64,000 nt of DNA from JAMIFN01 sp964544605 (GTDB taxonomy: Bacteria > Pseudomonadota > Gammaproteobacteria > Burkholderiales > Burkholderiaceae_C): the NCBI GenBank assembly GCA_964544605.1, contig CAZJBX010000006.1, positions 1-64,000 on the forward strand, written 5' to 3'. Shown piece after piece: positions 1 to 8,573 of the stretch (its first letter is position 1; every line of letters begins with the position of its first letter). A program made the translations under genes and the position numbers. A model generated the notes under the pieces. That model did not search any database, was not told where the DNA came from, and worked only from the letters and a program-made list of their open reading frames with translations.

Positions 1-1085
1 CTTGCAAAGTCACAGTCTGGCCTTCACTGATGGCTTGGCCATCCACATGGGTGATTGTGGGGTTGTCACCCTCGAACTCGTCGTTATCCAGCACATCAAT
101 CACAATCGGCGCTTCAAACAAGCCTGTGGCGCTGTCATCAAAGGCGTCTTGCTCTGGCGCTGTGCTGATGTGGACGGTGGTNNNNNNNNNNNNNNNNNNN
201 NNNNNNNNNNNNNNNNNNNNNNNNNNNNNNNNNNNNNNNNNNNNNNNNNNNNNNNNNNNNNNNNNNNNNNNNNNNNNNNNNTCGGGGTCGAGCACCAAGG
301 TGCCGTGCTCAGGCTGCTCGGTGACGCTGTAAGTCACATCGTCGCCTTCGGGGTCTTGGCCGGTGATTTTGCCGTTGGTGGGCTGGTCTTCCGTGACGCT
401 CAGGCTGTAGTCGCCTGTGTCGGGGTCGAAGTCCTGATCAGGGTAGTCAGGGTTGTCTGGGTCTTCGTTGGGGTCCACAGGCACGGGCGCTTGGTTGTCC
501 GCCACGGTCACAGTGACGGTGGCCGTCTCAGGCGTGCCGCCATCGCTTTGCGCGGTGTAGGTGAATTGCACTTCACCTTCAACACCCGCATTGGGCGTGA
601 AGATGAGTTGGCCGCCTTCGAGTTTGACCTCGCCCTCATCGATGGTGACGGTCTCGCCTTCGGCAATTTCTTGGCCCGCTACATGGGTGATGACGGGGTT
701 GTCACCCTCGAACTCGTCGTTGCCCAGCACATCAATGGTCACTGGCGTGATGAAGGCGGTGTTGGCGCTGTCATCAAAGGCGTCTTGCTCTGGCGCTGTG
801 CTGATGTGGACGGTGGTGGTGGTGCTGCCGCCGTTGCCGTCGTCAATGGTGACGGTGAAGCTGTCATCGCCGTTGTAGTCAGGGTCAGGCGTGTAGCTGT
901 ACTCACCGGTGTCGGGGTCGAGCACCAAGGTGCCGTGCTCAGGCTGCTCGGTGACGCTGTAAGTCAGCTTATCACCATCAGGGTCTTGCCCCAGAACTTG
1001 ACCTTTGGCGGGGCCATCTTCTTGGGCACTCAACTGGTAATTGCCGCTTTGGGGGTCAAAGCTTTGTTCAGGATAGGTGGGGTCG
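1..1085 (-). repeat. Tandem protein-coding repeat of about 630-636 bp in the adhesin
   Basis: Two copies of a unit of roughly 210-212 codons are visible: one complete at about 450-1085 and one partial, gap-interrupted copy from 1 to about 449. Corresponding segments are offset by 636 bases to the left of the N-run and by 630 bases to its right; both are multiples of three. Long stretches such as those at 131-181 versus 767-817 and 282-341 versus 912-971 are nearly identical, which implies recent duplication or ongoing homogenisation of the array. Confidence 0.85.
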
Positions 1086-1633
1086 GATGCGCCCGCATCT
1101 GGGTCAATAGGGTGAGGCGACTGATTGCCCTTGGACTTATTGTCTTTAAACAGCTCTGAGGCCGCACCCCCTGCAATCACGCCAGCAGCCAACAAGCCTG
1201 GCAACAAAGAACCTACTGGCAACCACCAAGGGAACATATATTCGGTGCCGCCCAGTGCTTGGCCCGCCATTCCTCCTTCAGGCAGGATACTGACAGCCTC
1301 AGCGCTCAGGCCGCTCTCGGGCACATAATGGTAGTAGAAACCATTTTCAGACTGACCAATCAGAACCGAAGAAACGCTATCATCGTAATAACCATCGATA
1401 ATCACATCAGGCGTTTCAATATTGGACTTCTCAAATGCGATATGCAAGGCATTGCCCACGCGTTTGGTGGCCATGTTCTCAGGGCCAAAGCCACTACTTT
1501 CATTGATGAATTCGTACTTGACATGGTTCATCGCCTTCAGGCGCATACCGCGTCCTTGGGCACCAGAGCCTGCCTCCACAATATGACTGGATACGGTTTC
1601 TTTACTGTTGTTGATATTGACTTTAACTTGCAT
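1..1633 (-). CDS. Giant repetitive surface adhesin (BapA-prefix type), N-terminal part, truncated by the window edge
   Basis: The reading frame starts at the ATG at 1633 (minus) and stays open to base 1, passing in frame through the run of N. Residues 1 to about 110 resemble the N-terminal prefix domain of BapA/LapF-type biofilm adhesins. A hydrophobic segment follows at about 134-158 (starting PWWLPVGSLLPG), then Asp/Gly-rich VCBS or cadherin-like repeats from about 185, with the recurring words TYSVTEQPEHGTLVLDP and YTPDPDYNGDDSF. Proteins of this architecture are usually several thousand residues long, exported by a type I system through a C-terminal signal, and act in surface attachment. 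The C-terminus and any transporter genes lie outside the window. A short AGAGATA sits 8 nt before the ATG. The family assignment rests on domain pattern; the ligand is unknown. Confidence 0.8.
   Translation of the reverse strand, partial: MQVKVNINNSKETVSSHIVEAGSGAQGRGMRLKAMNHVKYEFINESSGFGPENMATKRVGNALHIAFEKSNIETPDVIIDGYYDDSVSSVLIGQSENGFYYHYVPESGLSAEAVSILPEGGMAGQALGGTEYMFPWWLPVGSLLPGLLAAGVIAGGAASELFKDNKSKGNQSPHPIDPDAGASDPTYPEQSFDPQSGNYQLSAQEDGPAKGQVLGQDPDGDKLTYSVTEQPEHGTLVLDPDTGEYSYTPDPDYNGDDSFTVTIDDGNGGSTTTTVHISTAPEQDAFDDSANTAFITPVTIDVLGNDEFEGDNPVITHVAGQEIAEGETVTIDEGEVKLEGGQLIFTPNAGVEGEVQFTYTAQSDGGTPETATVTVTVADNQAPVPVDPNEDPDNPDYPDQDFDPDTGDYSLSVTEDQPTNGKITGQDPEGDDVTYSVTEQPEHGTLVLDPXXXXXXXXXXXXXXXXXXXXXXXXXXXXXXXXXXTTVHISTAPEQDAFDDSATGLFEAPIVIDVLDNDEFEGDNPTITHVDGQAISEGQTVTLQ
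182..281. other. Assembly gap of exactly 100 N inside the adhesin repeats
   Basis: One hundred consecutive N interrupt the adhesin gene. Flanking bases match the intact repeat copy further upstream in the gene: base 181 corresponds to 817 and base 282 corresponds to 912. A single-copy fill would therefore be about 94 bases, or 94 plus one or more whole repeat units. The round length suggests a scaffolding placeholder rather than a measured distance. Confidence 0.95.
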
Positions 1634-1686
1634 GATGTTTTATCTCTAATATTTAAAAATTAGGTCTTAAATAAGCGCACAAAGGC

Positions 1687-2304
1687 TTAAAGCGTGGGGC
1701 ATTTGCTGCGCAGCACACGGGGCACGGTATGGTCTTGGCGCATACGGCCTTGCAATGCCGCTTTACCCGCATCGGCATCTACGGCGGCAATGCGTGCAGC
1801 GGCGGCATTTTCATCTGCGCTGATACGGAAGTACTGAATGGCTGACTGCCCCACTTTGAACACTTGCCCTGCATCTTTGCTCACATAGCGGCGCTCGGCA
1901 TCGTTGAAAGCCACCATCAGGCGGTGCTCACCTGGGCGCAATTGCTGCACTGTGAAGGTGTTGCCCACCAAAGAGGCTTGGTAGTGCCCGTTGATGTACA
2001 CATTCAAGGGGTTGCCTTGGTTGGTGGCGGGCGGCGGATCACGGTAAAACACCGCCGTGATGGGTTGCGCCAAGCTCTCATCGACAACGCTGCTTGAAGG
2101 CGCTTGTCCAGGGCAATAGGGGTTAGCGTAAGAATTGCCGACGGCGGCTGTACGGGCCTGCTCAGGCACATCTTGCTCCTCCATATTCCAGCGCTCCAGC
2201 GCCCCATAATCCGAGCCAAAGCTCGTACAAGCTGGAAGGCTCACCAAGGCAGCCAAAGTCAAGCTCAGCAAACCAGCACGGGATGAAAGGTGTTGTTTTT
2301 TCAT
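1687..2304 (-). CDS. Small lipoprotein of unknown function, DUF2846/PEGA-like
   Basis: This encodes 205 residues from the ATG at 2304. In-frame ATGs at 2313 and 2358 exist, but 2304 gives a clean lipoprotein signal peptide: MKKQ start, hydrophobic LLSLTLAALVSL, then the lipobox SLPAC with Cys26. The mature protein is predicted to be anchored in the outer membrane. The middle (VYINGHYQASL ... RPGEHRLMVAF) resembles the short beta-rich DUF2846/PEGA-like fold of cell-surface lipoproteins, which is a similarity by eye only. It lies 53 bp upstream of the adhesin on the same strand, so a role in adhesin export or anchoring is possible but inferred from position alone. Confidence 0.7.
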   Translation of the reverse strand: MKKQHLSSRAGLLSLTLAALVSLPACTSFGSDYGALERWNMEEQDVPEQARTAAVGNSYANPYCPGQAPSSSVVDESLAQPITAVFYRDPPPATNQGNPLNVYINGHYQASLVGNTFTVQQLRPGEHRLMVAFNDAERRYVSKDAGQVFKVGQSAIQYFRISADENAAAARIAAVDADAGKAALQGRMRQDHTVPRVLRSKCPTL

Positions 2305-2405
2305 ATTTCTCATACCAAAAAGAAGGCTCAAAACGGCCTCCACACAGGAAAGTCGCACTCATTCTAAGTGTTTACCCGAAATAGAAAAGGCCGATTGCGG
2401 CACGC

Positions 2406-2431
2406 AAAAGCCCCTTCAAGCAGGGGCTTTT
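2406..2431 (-). terminator. Rho-independent terminator downstream of lapB
   Basis: A perfect 9-bp inverted repeat AAAAGCCCC / GGGGCTTTT with an 8-nt loop lies about 90 bases beyond the lapB stop. On the minus strand the stem ends in TTTT. It would end the rpsA-ihfB-lapAB transcription unit before the lipoprotein gene. Confidence 0.75.
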
Positions 2432-2520
2432 ATAAATCGTGAACAATTCACGATTTCGAGCGGGCACGCTCTATCAAAATCTGCCATGGCTTGGGTGGAT
2501 GCCCCAAGCACAGCCTGAGA

Positions 2521-3681
2521 TCAGGCTTGGTCTTCGACCCGCAGCGGCGGGTAGCTGTCCCACGCTTGGCAGCCTGGGCAGTGCCAGTAGTGGCGCTCCG
2601 CCTCAAAGCCGCAAGTGGTGCAACGGTAGCGCATCAAAGGTTTCTCGGCCTGAGCCACCGCTTGTGCCAGCGATTCAGGCAGGGGCAGGCCCGCCTTATT
2701 GCTGGCTGCACTCAACCAACGGTTGGCCAAAAGCATAGAAGGCCGCTGATCGCAGTAGTGCGCATACAAATCTTCGCTCAAAGCCACGGCTTCACCCGCC
2801 TCAATCAAGCGCAACAAAGCCGACAACAAGTCTTGGTTGGGCTCTTTTTCATAGGCCGTGAGCAAAAGCGTAGGCAAATCCAAATGCCCCTGCAAAAGCC
2901 CCTCTTGCGCCAACCAAGCCTGCACATAAGGCCCAGCCAGCAAGCCCAAATAGGAGCCGTGCTGCTCTGCCACCAAATGACAGACCTCTGCTGCCGCATT
3001 GCCCATTTTCAGCTCCAAGCAAAGCAGAGCCAAAGCCAGCAGGGGGCGTGGTGCATCTGGGTCTTGGCGGTGGGCTTGACGCAGCAATTTGATGGCCTCA
3101 GCGGGCTCCGCCTCTTGCGCGCGTTCGCACAAATAATGCACCAAGCGGCGGCGGTAAAGCTCAGGCTCTTGCAATTGCAATTGCTCGGCCAAAGTCTGTG
3201 CTTGCGGCCAATCCCGTAGGCGCTCAAAAATGGCCAAACGAATTTGGCGGCTTTGTTTTTCATAGGGGCTGGCATCCAATTGGGCCAAAGCCTGCTCGGC
3301 CCGATCCAAAATGCCCGCCCGCGTAAAGTCCATCGCCAAGGCGTATTGCGCCCGCTGTCGCTCCTCAGGCTTGAGGTCGGCGCGCATACTCAAGTGCTCA
3401 TGGATGCGCACGGCTGGGGTATAACGCCCGCGTTCACGGTACAAATGCCCCAAGGCAAATTGCAACTCAGGCGTGTCAGGGTCGTTGCGCACCGCCTCCT
3501 CAAAGGCGCTCAAAGCCTCATCGGACTCCCCATGCAGCCAATGGCGCAAGGCGCGGAAGTAAGCCCTCGGATGGCGCCTGTTTTGCAACTGCAATTGGCG
3601 AAAATCAAAGCGCGAAGCCAGCCAACCCAGCATAAAAGCCAAAGGCAGGGCCAGCAAAAACCAAACAACATCAAATTGCAT
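2521..3681 (-). CDS. lapB: Lipopolysaccharide assembly protein B (TPR plus rubredoxin-like domain)
   Basis: This encodes 386 residues from the ATG at 3681 (MQFDVVWFLLALPLAF); the frame is open further upstream, but this start gives the usual N-terminal membrane anchor and the family length (E. coli LapB, 389). A transmembrane helix at about 3-20 is followed by a run of tetratricopeptide repeats facing the cytoplasm. The C-terminal zinc-ribbon (rubredoxin-like) module carries two CxxC pairs, RCTTCGF and CPGCQAWDSY. LapB acts as an adaptor controlling LpxC proteolysis by FtsH and so balances LPS synthesis. It overlaps the end of lapA by 11 bp, which implies translational coupling. Confidence 0.93.
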   Translation of the reverse strand: MQFDVVWFLLALPLAFMLGWLASRFDFRQLQLQNRRHPRAYFRALRHWLHGESDEALSAFEEAVRNDPDTPELQFALGHLYRERGRYTPAVRIHEHLSMRADLKPEERQRAQYALAMDFTRAGILDRAEQALAQLDASPYEKQSRQIRLAIFERLRDWPQAQTLAEQLQLQEPELYRRRLVHYLCERAQEAEPAEAIKLLRQAHRQDPDAPRPLLALALLCLELKMGNAAAEVCHLVAEQHGSYLGLLAGPYVQAWLAQEGLLQGHLDLPTLLLTAYEKEPNQDLLSALLRLIEAGEAVALSEDLYAHYCDQRPSMLLANRWLSAASNKAGLPLPESLAQAVAQAEKPLMRYRCTTCGFEAERHYWHCPGCQAWDSYPPLRVEDQA

Positions 3682-4042
3682 CAACAGACTCACGGGTAGG
3701 TGAAGATGGGGCCGCAGCCTTGCTGCTGGGCTGCTTGGCCTTGGGCACTTGCGCCGAAACCTCTGGGCCATCTAAAAGCGAAAAACTAGAGGCCACCTCA
3801 ATCTCCAGCGCGCGGGCCTTTTTATACTGCCGCCACCACAGCGGCAGCATGGCAATCAAAGTACTGCAAACCCCAGCAATAAAGCTGATGAAGACCAGCA
3901 AAATCAATTGAATCTTGGCCTCATAGCCAAAAAACCAATGCAGTTGCACCTCAGCGCGGTTGTTCAGTGCAAAAGCAAACACCCCGAAAAATGCGAACAG
4001 GCCCAAAAGCCACCAGAATGTGCGAAGAAACATTTTCTGCAT
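3671..4042 (-). CDS. lapA: LapA domain-containing inner membrane protein
   Basis: This encodes 123 residues. Two hydrophobic helices (about 8-27, FWWLLGLFAFFGVFAFAL, and about 44-66, IQLILLVFISFIAGVCSTLI) are followed by a basic cytoplasmic tail ending in a Ser/Pro/Lys-rich stretch. This matches the LapA (DUF1049) family, small bitopic or hairpin partners of LapB in LPS assembly. The gene sits directly between ihfB and lapB, as in many Betaproteobacteria. An alternative start at 4033 (MFLRTFWW) is possible. Confidence 0.88.
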   Translation of the reverse strand: MQKMFLRTFWWLLGLFAFFGVFAFALNNRAEVQLHWFFGYEAKIQLILLVFISFIAGVCSTLIAMLPLWWRQYKKARALEIEVASSFSLLDGPEVSAQVPKAKQPSSKAAAPSSPTRESVDAI

Positions 4043-4092
4043 GGACTTCTACCTGGCCCCAAAAGGCCGCAAAACGAAACAGACCGCCGCCA

Positions 4093-4404
4093 TCACATGC
4101 TCTCAAGTGCGGCGCTGAGCTTGCCGTGGGCATCCACCGCCTCACGCAGAGCCTTGCCGGGCTTGAAGTGCGCCGTCAGCTTGGCCTCAATCGGTACCAG
4201 CTCACCCGTGCGCGGATTGCGGCCCATGCGGGGACTGCGGCGACGCAACACAAAACTGCCAAAGCCACGAATCTCAATGCGCTGTCCCTTGGCCAAAGCC
4301 CCGCTCATGGCATCCACCAACAGGCGTGCCGTGTGCTCCGCATCCTCAGCGGTCAGTTGAGGAAAACGGTCGGTCAAAATTTCAAGCAAATCGGAACGGG
4401 TCAT
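4093..4404 (-). CDS. ihfB: Integration host factor subunit beta
   Basis: This encodes 103 residues of the HU/IHF fold. The family signature RGFGSFVLRRRSPRMGRNPRTGE lies at about 46-68 and includes the proline (in GRNPRTG) that intercalates into bent DNA. The start MTRSDLLEIL is typical of HimD/IhfB. The partner alpha subunit is not in this window. IHF-beta is a nucleoid protein used in recombination, transcription and replication. Its position right after rpsA is conserved across Proteobacteria and supports the beta rather than the HU assignment. Confidence 0.95.
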   Translation of the reverse strand: MTRSDLLEILTDRFPQLTAEDAEHTARLLVDAMSGALAKGQRIEIRGFGSFVLRRRSPRMGRNPRTGELVPIEAKLTAHFKPGKALREAVDAHGKLSAALESM

Positions 4405-4490
4405 GTCAAAAAGAGGAGCGCAGCGAAGGGCTTATCGTAGCAGACCCAAGCCGCTGCCCCAGTAGAAAATAGCGGAAACAAGACACAAAA

Positions 4491-4514
4491 AAGCCAGCCC
4501 AAGAAGGCTGGCTT
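4491..4514 (-). terminator. Terminator or attenuator between rpsA and ihfB
   Basis: A perfect 9-bp stem AAGCCAGCC / GGCTGGCTT with a 6-nt loop is followed on the minus strand by TTTTTT. It lies between the rpsA stop (4562) and the ihfB start (4404), so it would end most rpsA transcripts and leave ihfB to read-through or its own promoter. Confidence 0.85.
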
Positions 4515-4561
4515 GGTTTGACGGCGCTGGGACTATGCCATGCGCCGACCGAAGGACTGCA

Positions 4562-6244
4562 TCAGTTGCCGCCGTCCATTTTGGCACGCAACAAAGCGCC
4601 CAAGCTGGTGGTACCAGCGCTCTCTTTGGAGACGCTGTCTTTGATGGCGGCCATGGCTTCTTTTTGATCGACAGAATCTTTGGCGCGCACAGACAACTGC
4701 ACTTGACGGCCTTTGCGGTCGATGTTGGTGATCACAGCAGTAACCTCATCGCCCACTTTCAGCACTTGGCTGGCATCATCCACGCGGTCTTCACTGATAT
4801 CAGAGGCGCGCAGATAACCTGGCACATCTTCGCCCAGATCGATTTCAGCGCCCTTGGCATCCACCGATTTCACTTTACCAGTGACCACAGCACCTTTTTC
4901 ATGGATAGAGGTGTAAGTGGTGAAGGCGTCGGCGTTGAGCTGTTTGATGCCCAAGCTGATGCGCTCGCGCTCGATGTCGATGCCCAGAACAATGGCTTCA
5001 ACCTCTTGGCCTTTTTTGTACTCTCGTACAGCGGCTTCGCCCGACTCGTCCCAAGACAGATCAGACAAATGCACCAAGCCATCGATGCCTGAAGCCAAGC
5101 CGATGAACAGACCAAAGTCGGTGATGGATTTCACGGGGCCAGAAACGCGATCGCCTTTCTGTGTGCTACCTGCAAATTCTTGCCAAGGGTTGGCTTTGCA
5201 CTGCTTCATGCCCAAGCTGATGCGGCGTTTGTCTTCGTCGATGTCCAGCACCATCACTTCGGCTTCTTGGCCCAAAGTCACGATTTTTGAAGGGGCCACA
5301 TTCTTGTTGGTCCAGTCCATTTCAGACACATGCACCAAGCCTTCGATACCAGGCTCAACTTCAACAAATGCGCCGTAATCGGCGATGTTGGTGACTTTGC
5401 CGAACAGACGCGTGCCCACGGGGTAGCGGCGGGCCACACCCATCCAAGGATCGTCGCCCAATTGCTTGAGGCCCAAAGAGACGCGGCTCTTGTCCGCGTC
5501 GAATTTGAGGATTTTGGTCGTGATTTCTTGACCAGGTTGCACCACTTCGCTGGGGTGGCGCACACGACGCCAAGCCATATCGGTGATGTGCAGCAGGCCG
5601 TCGATGCCGCCCAAATCCACGAAAGCGCCGTATTCAGTGATGTTTTTCACCACGCCTTGAACGATGGCACCTTCTTGCAAAGTCTCCAGCAGTTTGGCGC
5701 GGTCTTCGCTGGTCGAAGCTTCCAGCACAGCGCGGTGAGAAAGCACCACATTGTTGCGCTTGCGGTCGAGCTTGATGACTTTGAATTCGAGGGTTTTGTT
5801 CTCGTAGGGCGTGAGGTCTTTGAGGGGACGGTTTTCCACCAAAGAACCAGGCAGGAAGGCACGGATGCCATTGACCATCACAGTCAGGCCGCCTTTGACT
5901 TTGCCAGTTGTTGTACCTGTCACAAATTCGCCAGATTCCAGAGCCGTTTCCAACTGCATCCAGCTGGTCAAGCGCTTGGCTGTGTCACGGCTCAAAATGG
6001 TTTCACCGTAACCGTTTTCAACGGCCACAACGGCCACAGTCACGGAGTCGCCCACATTGACTTCGATTTCACCTTGGTCGTTTTTGAATTCATCGATAGA
6101 GATGAAGGCTTCAGATTTAGAGCCAGCGTCAACGACAACATGGTTGTGGTCAATGCGCAGAACTTCAGCAGTGGTGACCTCGCCAGGGCGCAGATCCGCT
6201 TTTTCCTGCGATTGTTCAAATAGGGCGGCAAAAGATTCAGACAT
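4562..6244 (-). CDS. rpsA: 30S ribosomal protein S1
   Basis: This encodes 560 residues from the ATG at 6244 (MSESFAALFEQS), with AGGAAAT as ribosome binding site 6 nt upstream; the longer open frame upstream has no family support. Six S1 (OB-fold) repeats are visible, with characteristic words such as GAFVDLGGIDGLLHITDMAW and GAFVEVEPGIEGLVHVSEMDW. Two divergent N-terminal repeats bind the ribosome and the rest bind mRNA. S1 brings mRNA to the 30S subunit. The roughly 200-base leader upstream is consistent with the autoregulated leaders known for rpsA. Confidence 0.97.
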   Translation of the reverse strand: MSESFAALFEQSQEKADLRPGEVTTAEVLRIDHNHVVVDAGSKSEAFISIDEFKNDQGEIEVNVGDSVTVAVVAVENGYGETILSRDTAKRLTSWMQLETALESGEFVTGTTTGKVKGGLTVMVNGIRAFLPGSLVENRPLKDLTPYENKTLEFKVIKLDRKRNNVVLSHRAVLEASTSEDRAKLLETLQEGAIVQGVVKNITEYGAFVDLGGIDGLLHITDMAWRRVRHPSEVVQPGQEITTKILKFDADKSRVSLGLKQLGDDPWMGVARRYPVGTRLFGKVTNIADYGAFVEVEPGIEGLVHVSEMDWTNKNVAPSKIVTLGQEAEVMVLDIDEDKRRISLGMKQCKANPWQEFAGSTQKGDRVSGPVKSITDFGLFIGLASGIDGLVHLSDLSWDESGEAAVREYKKGQEVEAIVLGIDIERERISLGIKQLNADAFTTYTSIHEKGAVVTGKVKSVDAKGAEIDLGEDVPGYLRASDISEDRVDDASQVLKVGDEVTAVITNIDRKGRQVQLSVRAKDSVDQKEAMAAIKDSVSKESAGTTSLGALLRAKMDGGN

Positions 6245-6460
6245 GAAATTTCCTATCAGCATCAGGGAAAGCAGCGCTTTTGCACCTTGCAAAAGCTTGT
6301 TGCGGCCCTCATGCTGGGGTTGGGGTGGGTGCAAAGCACTCAGGGGGTTAAAAATAAAAAAGCCTGTGGGCGGCAGCTCGCGCCAGCGCCCCAAAGCGCG
6401 GTGTTTTTCAGCTTCGGCCCCTGCTACTCAAGGGCAAAGGCCAAAATAGAAAAACCCGCT

Positions 6461-6489
6461 ATTGTAACCTTCTGCCTGCCAAGCAACAA
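6461..6489 (-). promoter_or_regulatory. Probable sigma-70 promoter of rpsA
   Basis: On the minus strand TTGTTG (6489-6484) and TACAAT (6466-6461) are separated by 17 bases, a good sigma-70 arrangement that would give a leader of about 210 nt before rpsA. The 11-mer AAAAACCCGCT (plus-strand reading) occurs immediately on both sides of the promoter, at 6450-6460 and 6491-6501, and could be an operator pair. Confidence 0.6.
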
Positions 6490-6500
6490 GAAAAACCCGC

Positions 6501-8498
6501 TCAATCGCTGATTAAAACTTTTTTCGCATCCAGCGCAGCAAAAGGATCTTGTGCCTCTGCATCCAACATGCCGCCAATCAGTTCATCCAAGGTTTGGGCC
6601 AAGCTCTCGCTTTGCCTTTGATCGTGTTCCAGCTCTTGAATGCGCTCTTCCAAAGCGCCAGCGGCCTCTTGGATGCGCTCAATGGCCTCCAAGCGTTTGG
6701 CAAAACTGCGGCGGCGCTCCCGCACTTGCGCATCCAGTTGGGCGGCGGCATCTTTGTTCCACTGCTCCACATCGAAAAGGGCGGCATCAAATACGCCACG
6801 CAAACGCACAGAGAGAGACTTGAGCAGGCGCTCGACAAATTCAGGGCGGCTCAAGCGCAGCAGATTGTTCACGCCCAAATAACGCAAATGCCCTTCGTGG
6901 ATTTTTTGCAAATCATTGCGATAGACATTCAAAGGAGCGGCATCGCGCAGTTGCAAAGAGAAGCCGAACTCGGTGTTGATTTGCTTGAAGCTGTTTTGCA
7001 GCATATTGTGCACATCATGGTGCAGTTGCTCCGCCTCTGCCAGTAGGCCGTCGAGGCGGCGGAAGGCTTCTTCGTACACCTTTTTTACGCCCAATTTCAG
7101 ACTCGATTGCTGCAAGGCTTGGGCGAAAAAGCCCAGCTCGTCTTGCACGCGGATGCTGCTCAGGGCCTCAAACAGCTTTTGCAGCATTTGCATGTGCACC
7201 GACTTCATGGCATGGATGCGCGAGCCACTTTGACTGAATTCGTCTTGCTCTTTGAGCACACGCACGCGCATGTGCTTGATGACTTTGCTGTTTTTGCCGC
7301 GCAAGCCCGTCAGCTCAAGCTGCTGCTCGGTGCGCTCGCGGTCTTGCATGTGCACACGGTGGCGCACGGCATCCCGCACAGCGCGCAAACCCTGGGTGGC
7401 TTGGGCCTGCAAAATTTCATGGCGGCGCTCCAAAATCGTTTCGCTCAGGGCTTGCTCTAGCACAGGCAAGCCGCTTTTTCTAAGCAACTCGGTATCGCCC
7501 TGTACTTTGGCCAACAAGCCTTTTTGTGCCGATACAGGCAGCACTTGCTCGGCACTCAAGCCCAAGGTGCGGGCGGTGTCATCGCATTGCTTTTGAATGC
7601 TGCGGGCCACTTGTTCGGCCGTCGAGAGCTCGTCCCACAGGCCATCCACCTTATTGAGCACCACCAAGCGCGAGGCTTGTGCTTCACTGTTGGCGACCAA
7701 ATGCTCGCGCCAGATTTCCAAATCCGATTTGGTCACGCCCGTATCTGCGCCCAAAATAAACACCGCCGCATCCGCCTGCGGAATCAGGCTCACCGTCAGC
7801 TCAGGCTCAGCGCCTATGGCATTCAAGCCCGGGGTGTCCAAAATCACCAAGCCTTGCTTGAGCAAGGGATGGGCAATATTGATGAGCGCATGACGCCAGC
7901 GCGGCACTTCCACCATGCCCTGCGCATCCACAGGGGGGTTGTCTTCGGGGCGCTCATCGTGCCAAAAGCCCAAAGCACGGGCTTGATCCACCGTCACGGC
8001 AATCAGCTCGGCCACTTTTTCAATCGCTTGCGCCAGTTGCTGGGCATCGCCCACATCCAAATCGACTTGGGTCCAGGTTTCAGGCGCGGAGCGCCACTCC
8101 AGCAGCGCTTGCGGCTGCAAACGGGTTTCAATCGGCAACAGGCGCAAGCAGGGCGGCGCACTGGCATCCCAGCCCAGCTCAGTCGGGCACATGGTGGTGC
8201 GGCCCGCACTGGCAGGCATGATGCGCTGGCCGTAGGCGGCGAAAAAGATGGCGTTAATCAGCTCAGACTTGCCGCGCGAGAACTCGGCCACAAAAGCCAC
8301 CATGAGCTTGTCTGAGCGCAGTTGTTGCTCAAGCTGTTGCAATTTGTCTTGCACGGCATCGTCCACCAGCTCGTGCGTGCGCAACCAATCAGCCAGCACT
8401 TGCAGGCGCATGGCATAGCTGCGCCGCCATTTGGCGTGCAGGTCAAAGCTGTTGTTAAAACGCGCCCAATCAGCGGGGGCAGTGGCAGGGGCAGACAT
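6501..8498 (-). CDS. Dynamin-like GTPase
   Basis: This encodes 665 residues from the ATG at 8498 (MSAPATAPADWARF); an 18-codon extension upstream is possible but unsupported. The N-terminal dynamin-family GTPase carries a P-loop AEFSRGKS (residues about 71-78), a G3 motif DTPGLNA, and a G4 motif NKVDG. The rest is helical with long heptad-like stretches (RTEQQLELTGLRG; IQEAAGALEERIQELEHD), as in bacterial dynamin-like proteins that bind and remodel membranes. The first P-loop residue is Ala instead of the common Gly. It follows the exported protein gene by 75 bp on the same strand. Its cellular role is unknown. Confidence 0.8.
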   Translation of the reverse strand: MSAPATAPADWARFNNSFDLHAKWRRSYAMRLQVLADWLRTHELVDDAVQDKLQQLEQQLRSDKLMVAFVAEFSRGKSELINAIFFAAYGQRIMPASAGRTTMCPTELGWDASAPPCLRLLPIETRLQPQALLEWRSAPETWTQVDLDVGDAQQLAQAIEKVAELIAVTVDQARALGFWHDERPEDNPPVDAQGMVEVPRWRHALINIAHPLLKQGLVILDTPGLNAIGAEPELTVSLIPQADAAVFILGADTGVTKSDLEIWREHLVANSEAQASRLVVLNKVDGLWDELSTAEQVARSIQKQCDDTARTLGLSAEQVLPVSAQKGLLAKVQGDTELLRKSGLPVLEQALSETILERRHEILQAQATQGLRAVRDAVRHRVHMQDRERTEQQLELTGLRGKNSKVIKHMRVRVLKEQDEFSQSGSRIHAMKSVHMQMLQKLFEALSSIRVQDELGFFAQALQQSSLKLGVKKVYEEAFRRLDGLLAEAEQLHHDVHNMLQNSFKQINTEFGFSLQLRDAAPLNVYRNDLQKIHEGHLRYLGVNNLLRLSRPEFVERLLKSLSVRLRGVFDAALFDVEQWNKDAAAQLDAQVRERRRSFAKRLEAIERIQEAAGALEERIQELEHDQRQSESLAQTLDELIGGMLDAEAQDPFAALDAKKVLISD

Positions 8499-8573
8499 GA
8501 GGGGTGTGCTCTGGTAAAAACAATCGACCCATTCTAGCGAAGGGGAACCCACAAAACCAAGGGCAAAGGGCGC

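Noticed and set aside
2..1328. Long open frames on the plus strand across the adhesin region
   Set aside because: They are mirror frames of a repetitive GC-rich gene; the minus frame has a recognisable prefix domain and repeats, and one plus frame even passes through the N-run.
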